The translations under genes were made by a program, and so were the position numbers. Shown in pieces: positions 8,360 through 16,518 of a stretch of 64,000 nucleotides of DNA (the stretch's first letter is position 1; every line of letters starts with the position of its first letter). This stretch comes from Sulfitobacter marinus (GTDB taxonomy: Bacteria > Pseudomonadota > Alphaproteobacteria > Rhodobacterales > Rhodobacteraceae): assembly GCF_900116285.1 (NCBI RefSeq), contig NZ_FPAJ01000005.1, forward strand, positions 62,001 through 126,000, given 5' to 3'. The notes beneath the pieces were generated by a model. That model had not been told where the DNA came from, did no database searches, and saw only the letters and a program-made list of their open reading frames with translations.

Positions 8360-9544
8360 TTAGATGCCCACGTCGATGATTGCCTTGGCGAGGATAGGAA
8401 CCGTTTGGGTATTCAGCCCTGCAATGTTCATGCGGCTGTCACCGACCATATAGATGCCATGGTCAACGCGCAGCTTTTCGACCATTTCGGGCGAGGTGCC
8501 GAGGCGCGAGAACATGCCGCGATGTTCAGCAAGAAAACCAAAGCGGTCAGAGCCCGAGAGCCGCTGCAATTCACTGGCAAGCTGGCTGCGCAGGCCCAGC
8601 ATGGTGTTACGGATATCCTCAAGCTCGGCCATCCAGTCGGTGCGCAGGGCATCGTCGTTCAGGATCGTCGCCACAATCCGCGCGCCGTGGTCGGGCGGGA
8701 AGCTGAAATTCTGGCGGTTCAAGAAAGCCAGCGTCGCCTGGTTCAGGTTCTGCGCGGAGGCATCCGAGGAAACGGCCATCAAGATGCCGGTGCGTTCGCG
8801 GTAGATGCCAAAATTTTTGGAGCAGCTGGCTGCGATCAGGCATTCGGGCACCGCCGCTGCGACCTTGCGGGTTGCTGCGGCATCTGCATCGAGACCGTCA
8901 CCGAAACCTTGGTAGGCGATGTCGATCATCGGGGTTGCGCCGGTGTCTTGCAAGACCTTGATCACCTCGTCCCACTGCGCAGGGTTAAGGTTTGCGCCGG
9001 TGGGATTGTGGCAGCAGCCGTGCAGCAAGATCACATCGCCCTTTTTGGCGGTCTTGAGGTCGGCCAACATACCGTCGAAATCAACGCCACGGGTTTCATC
9101 ATCAAAATAACGATAGGGCACGGTCGCCATGCCAAGGTATTTCAGGATCGACAGGTGGTTTGGCCAGGTCGGGTTTGACACGAAGACACGCGCGTCGGGG
9201 CGTGCCATCTGGATCAGTTCAAACGCTTGACGAATGGCACCTGTGCCACCGGGGGTAGCAGCGGCCCCAACATTGGCGCGGGGCACCGCACCGCCCAACA
9301 CCAATTTGACCATCGCGTCGCCAAAGGCAGGATCGCCGGCCAGACCGGTATAGCTTTTGCTGTCTTGGTTTTCCCAGATCTGGTGTTCGGCAGATTTAAC
9401 GGCCCGCATGACCGGGGTCAGCCCTGTCGCATCTTTGTAGACGCCCACGCCAAGGTCGATCTTGGTCTCGCGGGGGTCGTCCTTGTACATCTGCATGAGA
9501 GCAAGGATTTTATCGGCGGGCTGCGCCTGAAGGTTTTCGAGCAT
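8360..9544 (-). CDS. Aromatic/aspartate-family aminotransferase (class I, TyrB/AspC-like)
   Basis: A 394-residue PLP enzyme of aminotransferase subgroup I-alpha, transferring amino groups between aromatic amino acids or aspartate and 2-oxoglutarate. PLP-lysine K243 is in SCSKNFGIYRERTG. Other motifs are LGVGVYKDATG, HGCCHNPTG and a C-terminal SRMNIAGLN segment carrying the carboxylate-binding Arg. The TyrB/AspC type is certain, but substrate preference cannot be read safely. The ATG at 9544 shares one base with the TAA of sseA (TAATG), so the two genes are translationally coupled. A strong terminator follows. Confidence 0.92.
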   Translation of the reverse strand: MLENLQAQPADKILALMQMYKDDPRETKIDLGVGVYKDATGLTPVMRAVKSAEHQIWENQDSKSYTGLAGDPAFGDAMVKLVLGGAVPRANVGAAATPGGTGAIRQAFELIQMARPDARVFVSNPTWPNHLSILKYLGMATVPYRYFDDETRGVDFDGMLADLKTAKKGDVILLHGCCHNPTGANLNPAQWDEVIKVLQDTGATPMIDIAYQGFGDGLDADAAATRKVAAAVPECLIAASCSKNFGIYRERTGILMAVSSDASAQNLNQATLAFLNRQNFSFPPDHGARIVATILNDDALRTDWMAELEDIRNTMLGLRSQLASELQRLSGSDRFGFLAEHRGMFSRLGTSPEMVEKLRVDHGIYMVGDSRMNIAGLNTQTVPILAKAIIDVGI

Positions 9545-10398
9545 TATGCGTCTCCGGTCGCAACGGGCACTGTGGGGAACATCCCCCATTCGGCCCAAGA
9601 TCCATCATATAAAGACCAGCTTTTGTGGCCCATCCGTTCCAGCGCCAACCCCAGAACCGCCGCTGTAATGCCCGAGCCGCAGCTGGTGATAACCGGGCGC
9701 GACAAATCAATGCCAGCCGCCTCGAAGGCGGCCTTCATCGCGTCGACGGATTTCATGGTTTTGTCTGCGTTCAGCAAATCGGTATAGGGCAGATTCCGCG
9801 AGCCAGGGATATGGCCTGCACGCAACCCTTCGCGCGGCTCGGGATCATCGCCACGGAACCGGCCCGCCGCGCGGGCGTCAACGATCTGCGGATCCTTAAG
9901 CTTGGAGGCTTGGGCCACCTGTGTCACGTCGCGTACCAGCTGGTTTTGAAAGCGAACAGTCATGTGACGGTCACGCGGTATCGGGGGCATATCTTCGGTC
10001 TTGCGCCCCTCGGCAACCCATTTGGGCATGCCGCCATCCAAAACTGCAACGTTGTCCTGACCCATCAGCTTGAACAGCCACCAGACCCGGGCCGCAGACA
10101 TCAGGCCCGCGCCGTCATAGACAACAACCTGATGGCCATCGCCGACGCCCATCGCCCGCATGCGCGACATGAATTTTTCTGCCGGAGGTACCATGTGGGG
10201 CAAGTCAGATCGCGCGTCGGAAATCTCGTCTATGTCAAAGAAACGCGCGCCGGGAATATGGGCCGCGTCATACTCGGCCTTTGGATCGCGGCCCATGTCC
10301 GGCAGATACCATGACGCATCCAGCAAACGCAGGTCGGGATCTTTGATATGCTGTGCCAGCCAGTCGGTTGAAACAAGTGTTTTGGGATCGTCGGACAT
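9544..10398 (-). CDS. sseA: 3-mercaptopyruvate sulfurtransferase
   Basis: A 284-residue two-domain rhodanese-superfamily protein. It moves sulfur from 3-mercaptopyruvate to a thiol acceptor or cyanide. The inactive N-terminal rhodanese domain carries the WYLPDMGRDP and AHIPGARFFDID signatures. The C-terminal domain has the catalytic C240 in the loop CGSGITA, the form typical of mercaptopyruvate sulfurtransferase rather than thiosulfate sulfurtransferase (CRKGVT). It is upstream of, and coupled to, the aminotransferase. Because cysteine transamination yields 3-mercaptopyruvate, the pair could form a short cysteine-degradation route. That link is inference. Confidence 0.93.
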   Translation of the reverse strand: MSDDPKTLVSTDWLAQHIKDPDLRLLDASWYLPDMGRDPKAEYDAAHIPGARFFDIDEISDARSDLPHMVPPAEKFMSRMRAMGVGDGHQVVVYDGAGLMSAARVWWLFKLMGQDNVAVLDGGMPKWVAEGRKTEDMPPIPRDRHMTVRFQNQLVRDVTQVAQASKLKDPQIVDARAAGRFRGDDPEPREGLRAGHIPGSRNLPYTDLLNADKTMKSVDAMKAAFEAAGIDLSRPVITSCGSGITAAVLGLALERMGHKSWSLYDGSWAEWGMFPTVPVATGDA

Positions 10399-10473
10399 CG
10401 GTCAGCCCCCCTTTGAGAACAGGTTTTGCTATGCCTAACCGCGCTGGCAGGAGCAGGCAAGGGTGCGGCGGGC

Positions 10474-11118
10474 CTAGGGGCCTGTAAAAGGGTCGGTTTG
10501 CAGCAGACTGGGGCGATCTGCGACACCTTGCCACCATCGTTGAAGCGCCGGAAAACCATCCAGCATCGCGGCACCCTGCCGTGCCATAGCGAAATAGGAA
10601 ATCATCGGTGCCAGATGCAGGTCTGCAAGACTGATATCAATCCCGTTTAATTGATGGCCTTCGGCTGCGATCATATCAAGGCTTTGCAACACGGGCAGGG
10701 CGGCCTTTAGCCCATCTGAAACGGCGATCGGATCGGCAGGCTCCTCCATCATTGGCGCAAAGACGGCATTTGCAAAAACCTGCCGCACCAAGGGGACATA
10801 GCCATAGAAATCGGTGATCGCGATGACCTGCGCCATCCGTGCCATCTGATGCGGGACCGTCGGGACCAAGGAAAGGCCCGGCCCGACCGCATCAAGGTAT
10901 CGCAATATGGCGCTGGTTTCGGTGAGCGTGAACCCGTCATGCTGCAATACGGGCACCCGGCCAAATGGCGTATATTCCAACAGCTTGGGGTTGGGCGCTG
11001 AGGAGAACGGGTTTAGTTCGTGATAGGTCGCTTCCAAACCCATCTCGATCAAGGCGACGCGCACAATGCGGGTGTAAACGCTGTATCTGTAACCGATGAG
11101 GGTAAGCCCCTCAGCCAT
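10474..11118 (-). CDS. Glutathione S-transferase family protein
   Basis: A 214-residue GST with an N-terminal thioredoxin-fold domain ([14 protein letters not shown] ... [23 protein letters not shown], including the GSH-binding VPVL and ETSAI) and an all-helical C-terminal domain. The substrate is not predictable. Its start codon lies within the last codons of smpB (8-bp overlap, 11111-11118), so it is probably translated from the smpB transcript. The 75 bp between its end and sseA hold no gene. Confidence 0.85.
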   Translation of the reverse strand: MAEGLTLIGYRYSVYTRIVRVALIEMGLEATYHELNPFSSAPNPKLLEYTPFGRVPVLQHDGFTLTETSAILRYLDAVGPGLSLVPTVPHQMARMAQVIAITDFYGYVPLVRQVFANAVFAPMMEEPADPIAVSDGLKAALPVLQSLDMIAAEGHQLNGIDISLADLHLAPMISYFAMARQGAAMLDGFPALQRWWQGVADRPSLLQTDPFTGP

Positions 11119-11599
11119 GGTCTTTCAGCAAGCGCTGCTTTTGGCGCGACCAATCGCGCTTTGCCTCTGTCTCGCGTTTGTCGTGCAGCTTTTTACCCTT
11201 GGCGATGCCAATCTTGATCTTGGCCATACCGCGATGATTGAAATACATCACCATCGGCACAAGGGTCATGCCCTTGCGCTGCGTTTCGTTCCACAGGTTC
11301 GACAGCTGCTTTTTCGACACCAGCAGCTTGCGGCGGCGGCGTTCTTCGTGGCTGAATGTTTTGGCCTGACTGTAGGGCGCGATATACGAGTTCACCAACC
11401 AAAGTTCGCCATCCTCAACCGCTGCATAGCTTTCGGCGATATTCGCCCCGCCATTGCGCAGGGATTTCACCTCGGACCCCTCAAGCATAATGCCGCATTC
11501 AACGTCATCATCGATGGCATAGTCGAACCGCGCGCGGCGGTTTTCGGCAATGACCTTGTAATTGGGGTCGGATTTGGAGGATGATTTTACCTGTGACAT
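11111..11599 (-). CDS. smpB: SsrA-binding protein SmpB
   Basis: A 162-residue partner of tmRNA in trans-translation, needed for tmRNA entry into stalled ribosomes. Family landmarks are [16 protein letters not shown], the oligonucleotide-binding-fold core [10 protein letters not shown], and the basic C-terminal tail [19 protein letters not shown]. The ATG at 11599 gives the normal family length; further upstream in-frame starts would add implausible sequence. The ssrA gene itself is not in this window. Confidence 0.95.
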   Translation of the reverse strand: MSQVKSSSKSDPNYKVIAENRRARFDYAIDDDVECGIMLEGSEVKSLRNGGANIAESYAAVEDGELWLVNSYIAPYSQAKTFSHEERRRRKLLVSKKQLSNLWNETQRKGMTLVPMVMYFNHRGMAKIKIGIAKGKKLHDKRETEAKRDWSRQKQRLLKDHG

Positions 11600-11755
11600 G
11601 TTGTTGATGTAGGGCGCAGCGACGGGCGGCGCAAGATGGGCTGCGCATCGTTTGAGACGATGCATCAAATCCGCCGCGCTGCTAAGGGTGCCGCGTGCGC
11701 CCGATCCGATGTCAGGTTGCCCAATGACTGGCAGGAGCGAAGATAGGAATTCGAA

Positions 11756-12439
11756 ATGCGCCATTACACCGCCCAGATCATCGCTGCCGTTCTGTTGGTG
11801 TTGTGCACAGTCACGGCCAGCCATGCAAAGGACCCCCTGCGCATTCTGATATTGGGGGATTCTTTCATGACCTCTCACTCTCAAGCCAAGCAATCCGTCG
11901 CACATCATCTGGAAAAAGCATTTGGCGCATACGTCAAAAATCGCGCGATTACCGGTGCGCGATACCGGTACTTTCTGCCCATCACAGGCGCGCTAGGGCT
12001 TAATATCTCAAAGCAATACCGCGAAGGCCCTTGGGATTGGGTGATCATCAATGGCGGCGGAAATGACATGTGGATGGGGTGCGGCTGCACGAAATGCGCC
12101 CGCCGGATGGACAAGCTGATTAGCGCAGACGGCACGGGCGGGGATATTCCGACGCTGGTGGCCAAAGCCCGGCGTTCAGGGGCCAAAGTTGCCTATGTCG
12201 GCTATTTGCGCAGCCCCGGCACGTGGTCCCCGATTGAGCATTGCAAAGACGAGGGCGACACGCTGGAGGCGCGGATCGCGGCTATGGCACAGCGTGACCA
12301 CGGGGTGATCTTTATATCGCTGGCCGACCTGGTGCCGACGGGGGACAAGTCATTTCATGCCGCCGATATGATCCACCCCTCCGTCAAAGGCACCCGCGCC
12401 GCCGCAGACCGCATCGCGCAGGTTTTGAAACGTCACTAA
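11756..12439 (+). CDS. Secreted SGNH/GDSL hydrolase with a cysteine cluster
   Basis: A 227-residue protein with a signal peptide (about 1-24, ending ASHA), hence periplasmic or extracellular. SGNH catalytic blocks are visible: GDSF with nucleophile S36, the Gly/Asn oxyanion block GGGND at 100-104, and the D203/H206 dyad in DMIHPS. After GGGND comes an unusual cysteine-dense loop (GCGCTKC, C109/C111/C114), and C162 follows further on. Such enzymes deacylate sugars or hydrolyse esters; the substrate is unknown. AGGA precedes the ATG at a good distance. It neighbours a sulfotransferase and a glycosyltransferase, which suggests polysaccharide modification. Confidence 0.8.
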   Translation: MRHYTAQIIAAVLLVLCTVTASHAKDPLRILILGDSFMTSHSQAKQSVAHHLEKAFGAYVKNRAITGARYRYFLPITGALGLNISKQYREGPWDWVIINGGGNDMWMGCGCTKCARRMDKLISADGTGGDIPTLVAKARRSGAKVAYVGYLRSPGTWSPIEHCKDEGDTLEARIAAMAQRDHGVIFISLADLVPTGDKSFHAADMIHPSVKGTRAAADRIAQVLKRH

Positions 12440-12487
12440 ACCGCCGGTAAGCTTAGAACAGGTCACAAGAGCTCTGCCACCAAGGCC

Positions 12488-13306
12488 TTACTCACCCAGT
12501 TTCGCGTGAACTTCTTTCAGGTCGATCTCGCAAATGGGCATTTTATTGGCTGGATTGTCCATATCGTATCTGAACAGCTCAAAATCACGTTTGTAGATTT
12601 CTCGCACCAGATGCATCGACAGATCGTCAAAATAATCCTCAACCGGGTGCGCCCGTTTGGGCCCGTGCCCTTCGGATTCGTTAAACCGCGGAATATCGGC
12701 CAACACAACCGGGTGCGGTGTCTCGATTGCGTCCAGCACGTCTTGCATCCCGTCGTTAAAACTCTCGGTCCAGATGATCTTGTCGTAGGTGCCGCCGTTT
12801 ACAATAAACGTGCTGACATGCCCGGCTTGAGCGGACCAGTGAATGTCAGGATCCATCGGCCGGCGCCAGCGGATGGTGTCGCGCGCAAACAGCAAAAACC
12901 GGCGGAAGCTGGCAATTTGGTCGAACTCTTGCTTGCCGTCGATGCCGCCGACTTCGATACCGTATTTCTGCACCAACAGCGGCACCAGATTGCCGCGATA
13001 CCGCTTGCCATTGCGCTGAATGCCGCAGATCTTGTCAAAGAATGAACTTAGAATGCGCGTGTACGGGTTTCGCACGCAGGTGAATGCATAAGATCCATGA
13101 CCCTGCACATTTCTGGTGATCGGCTCTTGGGATTCATCCATCGCCCATTTGTGCATCCCGGATTTGGCATCATGAATATCGCCATCGAAAAACTGACCAT
13201 GATCCGAATAATACATGATCTGCCCAATGGTCGAGCAGGCGCATTTGGGCACCACACGGTACACAACGCTTTCACTTTCCGTCATCCAAGTCCCTGGAAA
13301 ACCCAT
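12488..13306 (-). CDS. Sulfotransferase family 2-like protein
   Basis: A 272-residue PAPS-dependent sulfotransferase of the carbohydrate type. The 5'-phosphosulfate loop is PKCACST (about 20-26) and the 3'-phosphate site is CVRNPYTRILSSF (about 77-89). It would transfer sulfate from PAPS to a sugar hydroxyl. The ATG at 13306 is chosen over an upstream GTG at 13336 because AAGGGG precedes it. It diverges from the core-2-type glycosyltransferase gene at 13462, with the two promoters sharing about 155 bp. No transmembrane anchor is seen, so it is probably cytoplasmic. Confidence 0.8.
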   Translation of the reverse strand: MGFPGTWMTESESVVYRVVPKCACSTIGQIMYYSDHGQFFDGDIHDAKSGMHKWAMDESQEPITRNVQGHGSYAFTCVRNPYTRILSSFFDKICGIQRNGKRYRGNLVPLLVQKYGIEVGGIDGKQEFDQIASFRRFLLFARDTIRWRRPMDPDIHWSAQAGHVSTFIVNGGTYDKIIWTESFNDGMQDVLDAIETPHPVVLADIPRFNESEGHGPKRAHPVEDYFDDLSMHLVREIYKRDFELFRYDMDNPANKMPICEIDLKEVHAKLGE

Positions 13307-13461
13307 TTTCTGCCCGGCCCCCTTATTTTTGGCCACAATTACCGCAGTTTAGGGCAAGAGAATGGCTTGAGTTAGAGAAAAGCAAATATTCGCGGTTTAT
13401 TCAATTGCAGATCATCTTTAACCTGCCGTCTGAGCGATACGAAAGGGCAGCTTCGTCATTC

Positions 13462-15039
13462 ATGGCCAGAATCGCCTACATCTTACTCTGTCACAAGGAC
13501 CCGACTGCGATCATCAAGCAGGCGGAACGGTTGACGTCGTCAGGTGACTATATGTCCATTCACTTTGACGCCTCTGCCAGCGCAGCCGATTTTGCACAGA
13601 TAACCAAGGCGCTTTGCAGCAACCCGAATGTGGTTTTCACACGCCAGCGCATTCGCTGCGGCTGGGGGGAATGGTCGCTGGTTCAGGCCACTTTGAACGC
13701 CGTGGAAAGCGCGGTTAAGGCATTTCCCCGGGCGACGCATTTCTATATGCTGTCTGGCGATTGCATGGCGATCAAATCAGCCGAATACACCCATAATTAT
13801 CTGGACGATAATGACTTCGATTTCATCGAAAGCTTTGACTATTTCGAAAGCGACTGGATCAAGACAGGCTGGCAGGAAGAGCGGCTGATCTATCGGCATT
13901 GGTTCAATGAACGTACCCAAAAGAAACGCTTTTACTGGATGTTCGGGCTGCAAAAACGTCTGGGTCTAACGCGCGAAATCCCTGAGGATATACAGGTGCA
14001 GATCGGCAGTCAGTGGTGGTGCCTGCGGCGTCAAACCATTGAAAAAGTTCTGGAATTCACCAAACGTCGCAAAGACGTCATGCGGTTCTTTCGCACCACT
14101 TGGATTCCGGATGAAACCTTTTTCCAAACCATCGTGCGCCATCTCATTGCCGAAGATGAAATCCGCACCCGCACCCTGACGTTCTTGATGTTCAGTGATT
14201 ACGGTATGCCGCTGACATTCTATAATGACCACTACGACCTGCTTGTGGCCCAGGATTACCTGTTTGCGCGCAAAATCAGCAGTGAAGCGACAGACCTAAA
14301 GCGCCGGCTTGGCTTGCTCTATACCGCACAAGGTGTCGAATTCCAGATCAGCAACGAAGGCCGCAGTCTGTTCAATTTCCTCAGCGGGCGGGGCCGGATC
14401 GGCCGCCGTTTTGCCACCCGTTTTTGGGAAACCGAAAGCACTCTGGGTCGCGAGCGTGAACTCTTGATCGTTGTGTGCAAAAAATGGCACGTCGCAAAAC
14501 GCGTTCTTGAACGTATTCGCAAAACAACGAATCTGCCGACTATTGAATATCTGTTCAACGAAGAAAGCACACCTCTGCCCGATCTTGGCGGCATTCAGAA
14601 TACGTTGGAAAAACGCACACGGCACCGGCGCGCCTTGATGCGCATGCTGTTTGATTACTACGAAACGGACCGGCTGATTGTGTGCATGGACCCGGGCAAT
14701 ATCGAACTGCTGCATGATTTCGCCTCTGACCGGTCGACAACGCGCATCCTCGAAATCGAATGCCAGTTCTCTGACGAATATCTGGCTGGCCATGCCGTGC
14801 GGGTCGGCCTTGCGGGCGAACGTACGTCGGCGGAAACGCTGGGCCGGATTTTGCCGACAATCCGCAACGATATGACATTCGAATGCGACCGTATTCGCGA
14901 CGCGCAGTTCAAAAATTACGCGCGGATGCGGGAAAACGCATCCCCCCAGGAAAATGCTGATGTCTTGTCTGATTTTCTGCAGATACCCCCGGAAAAAGCG
15001 TTAGATATCGCCAAAATGCATTATCTCTTTTCAGACTAA
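13462..15039 (+). CDS. Core-2/I-branching type glycosyltransferase (GT14-like) with an extra C-terminal region
   Basis: A 525-residue protein. The N-terminal half matches the Branch/xylosyltransferase fold: AYILLCHKDP at the start, MSIHFDASAS, FTRQRIRCGWGEWSLVQAT, FYMLSGDCMAIKS and, around 195, QIGSQWWCLRR. It would add beta-linked sugars such as GlcNAc or Xyl to an acceptor. The region after about residue 290 has no motif I recognise; Rhodobacterales homologues are annotated with DUF5927/DUF5928 domains, as I recall. The ATG at 13462 is preferred because the extra 19 residues upstream lack family character. It ends 9 bp before the HIT gene and pairs divergently with the sulfotransferase. Confidence 0.75.
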   Translation: MARIAYILLCHKDPTAIIKQAERLTSSGDYMSIHFDASASAADFAQITKALCSNPNVVFTRQRIRCGWGEWSLVQATLNAVESAVKAFPRATHFYMLSGDCMAIKSAEYTHNYLDDNDFDFIESFDYFESDWIKTGWQEERLIYRHWFNERTQKKRFYWMFGLQKRLGLTREIPEDIQVQIGSQWWCLRRQTIEKVLEFTKRRKDVMRFFRTTWIPDETFFQTIVRHLIAEDEIRTRTLTFLMFSDYGMPLTFYNDHYDLLVAQDYLFARKISSEATDLKRRLGLLYTAQGVEFQISNEGRSLFNFLSGRGRIGRRFATRFWETESTLGRERELLIVVCKKWHVAKRVLERIRKTTNLPTIEYLFNEESTPLPDLGGIQNTLEKRTRHRRALMRMLFDYYETDRLIVCMDPGNIELLHDFASDRSTTRILEIECQFSDEYLAGHAVRVGLAGERTSAETLGRILPTIRNDMTFECDRIRDAQFKNYARMRENASPQENADVLSDFLQIPPEKALDIAKMHYLFSD

Positions 15040-15048
15040 GGACACCCC

Positions 15049-15429
15049 ATGGCCTACGCCTACGACGACCAGAATATCTTTGCCAAAATCCTGCGCGGTG
15101 AAATCCCCAACGACACCGTTTATGAATCCGAACACGCGCTGGCGTTTCGCGATATCCAACCGCAGGCCCCGACCCATGTGCTGGTGATTCCCAAAGGCCC
15201 CTATGTCAGCTTTGATCACTTTGCCGCCCACGCCTCGGACGCCGAGATCGTCGGATACATCCGCGCAATTTCCGAAGTCTGCAAGGCCGAAGGGGTCACG
15301 CTTGAGGACGGCGACGGCTTCCGGATGATCTCAAACGCAGGTGCTGATGGCGTTCAAGAGGTTCCGCATTTGCACGTTCATATCTTGGGCGGTCGCCCCA
15401 TGGGCCGCATGGTTGCCCGCCTCAACTGA
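15049..15429 (+). CDS. hinT: HIT family protein (HinT-like purine nucleoside phosphoramidase)
   Basis: A 126-residue histidine-triad protein. Family enzymes hydrolyse AMP-lysine and other purine nucleoside phosphoramidates. The triad HLHVH is at 107-111 within PHLHVHILGGRPMG. The N-terminal NIFAKILRGEIP and HVLVIPKGPY segments are typical of the Hint branch. AAGGA lies just before the ATG. The 9-bp gap suggests co-transcription with the upstream glycosyltransferase, though the HIT protein is a housekeeping type. Confidence 0.92.
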   Translation: MAYAYDDQNIFAKILRGEIPNDTVYESEHALAFRDIQPQAPTHVLVIPKGPYVSFDHFAAHASDAEIVGYIRAISEVCKAEGVTLEDGDGFRMISNAGADGVQEVPHLHVHILGGRPMGRMVARLN

Positions 15430-15435
15430 CCCTCG

Positions 15436-15490
15436 CTTCTCTGGCTTAAAAATATCCCGGGGGTGCCCGAAGGGCGGGGGCTGGCCCCCT
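15436..15490. repeat. Recurrent intergenic box with adjoining G/C hairpin, copy A
   Basis: The box (15436-15458) reads CTTCTCTGGCT, then a pyrimidine, AAAAATATCC and C. It is followed by G-rich sequence and a GGGGG-CTGG-CCCCC-type hairpin (15476-15489). Near-identical boxes occur at 63497-63519 (with a hairpin) and 25880-25901 (partial). It lies between the convergent HIT and DUF1523 genes. It may work as a terminator, or it may belong to a small dispersed repeat family. Confidence 0.6.
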
Positions 15491-15510
15491 CTCCCGTCCG
15501 CCGTGCGCGG

Positions 15511-16140
15511 CTAAGGTTGCTTTTTCCAGCTCGTGATCCAGCGGGAAAAGCGGCCCTGTTTTTCGGCAAAGTCATCTTCGATCCGCTCTAGAGTTGGATC
15601 AATCCGTTTCTCTCTGAACCTGCGCCAGCGCACCCAGATCGCATAGATCAGCGCGGCAAACAGCGTCAGGATAATGATGTTCAAAAACGGAATGCCTTTT
15701 GAAACATCCGGCCCCGCAACGGGGCGCACAGAAATCGCATTGGGAAAGATCGACAGGAATTCATTCCGCCAACCGTAATGCTTTAGCGCCACATATTGCG
15801 GCGCGCCCGAGGCCGAGCGTAAATCCGAGGCTTCGGCCTGCAAGTTGGTCGTGTCGAATTTGAAATAGGGCGGCCATCCCCAGCCCGTGTCTTCGTTGCG
15901 GTACACCATCACATCGCCCTTGGCGCGGCGGGTCTGGATAAAGAACACATCGCGGTTGCCCAAGCTGTTGTTGTTTCCCACATCCGCATTGGACCAAAAG
16001 ATTGAGTTGTCACCAAAATCGACACGTTTCTCATAGGTGTCGGTGATCCGCACGATATCGACCTGCGGCAGCGTATAGTGAAAGAACCCGACGACAATCG
16101 TCCAGATCGTGATCCAGAACACCCATTTAATGACATTCAT
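15511..16140 (-). CDS. DUF1523 family membrane protein
   Basis: A 209-residue protein of the DUF1523 family, common in Rhodobacterales and of unknown function. It has an N-terminal transmembrane helix (about 5-22), a roughly 120-residue domain probably in the periplasm (WSNADVGNNNSLGNRDVFFIQTRRA region), a second transmembrane helix (about 150-170) and a basic cytoplasmic tail rich in Arg/Lys. It lies 14 bp downstream of a small membrane protein gene and is likely co-transcribed with it. Confidence 0.78.
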   Translation of the reverse strand: MNVIKWVFWITIWTIVVGFFHYTLPQVDIVRITDTYEKRVDFGDNSIFWSNADVGNNNSLGNRDVFFIQTRRAKGDVMVYRNEDTGWGWPPYFKFDTTNLQAEASDLRSASGAPQYVALKHYGWRNEFLSIFPNAISVRPVAGPDVSKGIPFLNIIILTLFAALIYAIWVRWRRFREKRIDPTLERIEDDFAEKQGRFSRWITSWKKQP

Positions 16141-16154
16141 AGCGCCGGCTCCCC

Positions 16155-16421
16155 CTAGCTAAAGTTGGTGAGGTAAATGATCAGGATGATCAGCCCCACC
16201 GGTACAATATAGACACCCCAGATCAATTTGCGACGGATCGAGCTGTCATATCTCTTTAGCCCTCGTTGCACGAAACTGTCCAAATCCACAAGCCGTGGAC
16301 CATTGCGCCATTTCTCGTGCAATTTGCCACGGCGGATACGGCGGGAATACATCGACAGGCCAACAAAGATGATGGTTAAGACAACAAAACCGACCACAAT
16401 CAGTTGAAGAAATGCCACCAT
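16155..16421 (-). CDS. Small two-helix membrane protein, unknown function
   Basis: An 88-residue protein with hydrophobic helices near both ends (VAFLQLIVVGFVVLTIIFVG and GVYIVPVGLIILIIYLTNF) and a basic middle section, so a hairpin membrane protein is predicted. The ATG at 16421 is chosen because the codons before it look non-coding. It is immediately upstream of the DUF1523 gene in the same orientation. I do not recognise a family. Confidence 0.6.
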   Translation of the reverse strand: MVAFLQLIVVGFVVLTIIFVGLSMYSRRIRRGKLHEKWRNGPRLVDLDSFVQRGLKRYDSSIRRKLIWGVYIVPVGLIILIIYLTNFS

Positions 16422-16518
16422 GGTTAGATGTCCTTGTGTCCTGACACGCGTTTCGCCCCACGCGGCCCGATAGGTGCTGACCTTAGCCAAACGCCGATCG
16501 GGCCCAAGGGCCTAGGGA

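Noticed and set aside
8342..9178. 278-codon open frame opposite the aminotransferase
   Set aside because: It begins inside the terminator region and mirrors the aminotransferase; no recognisable domain.
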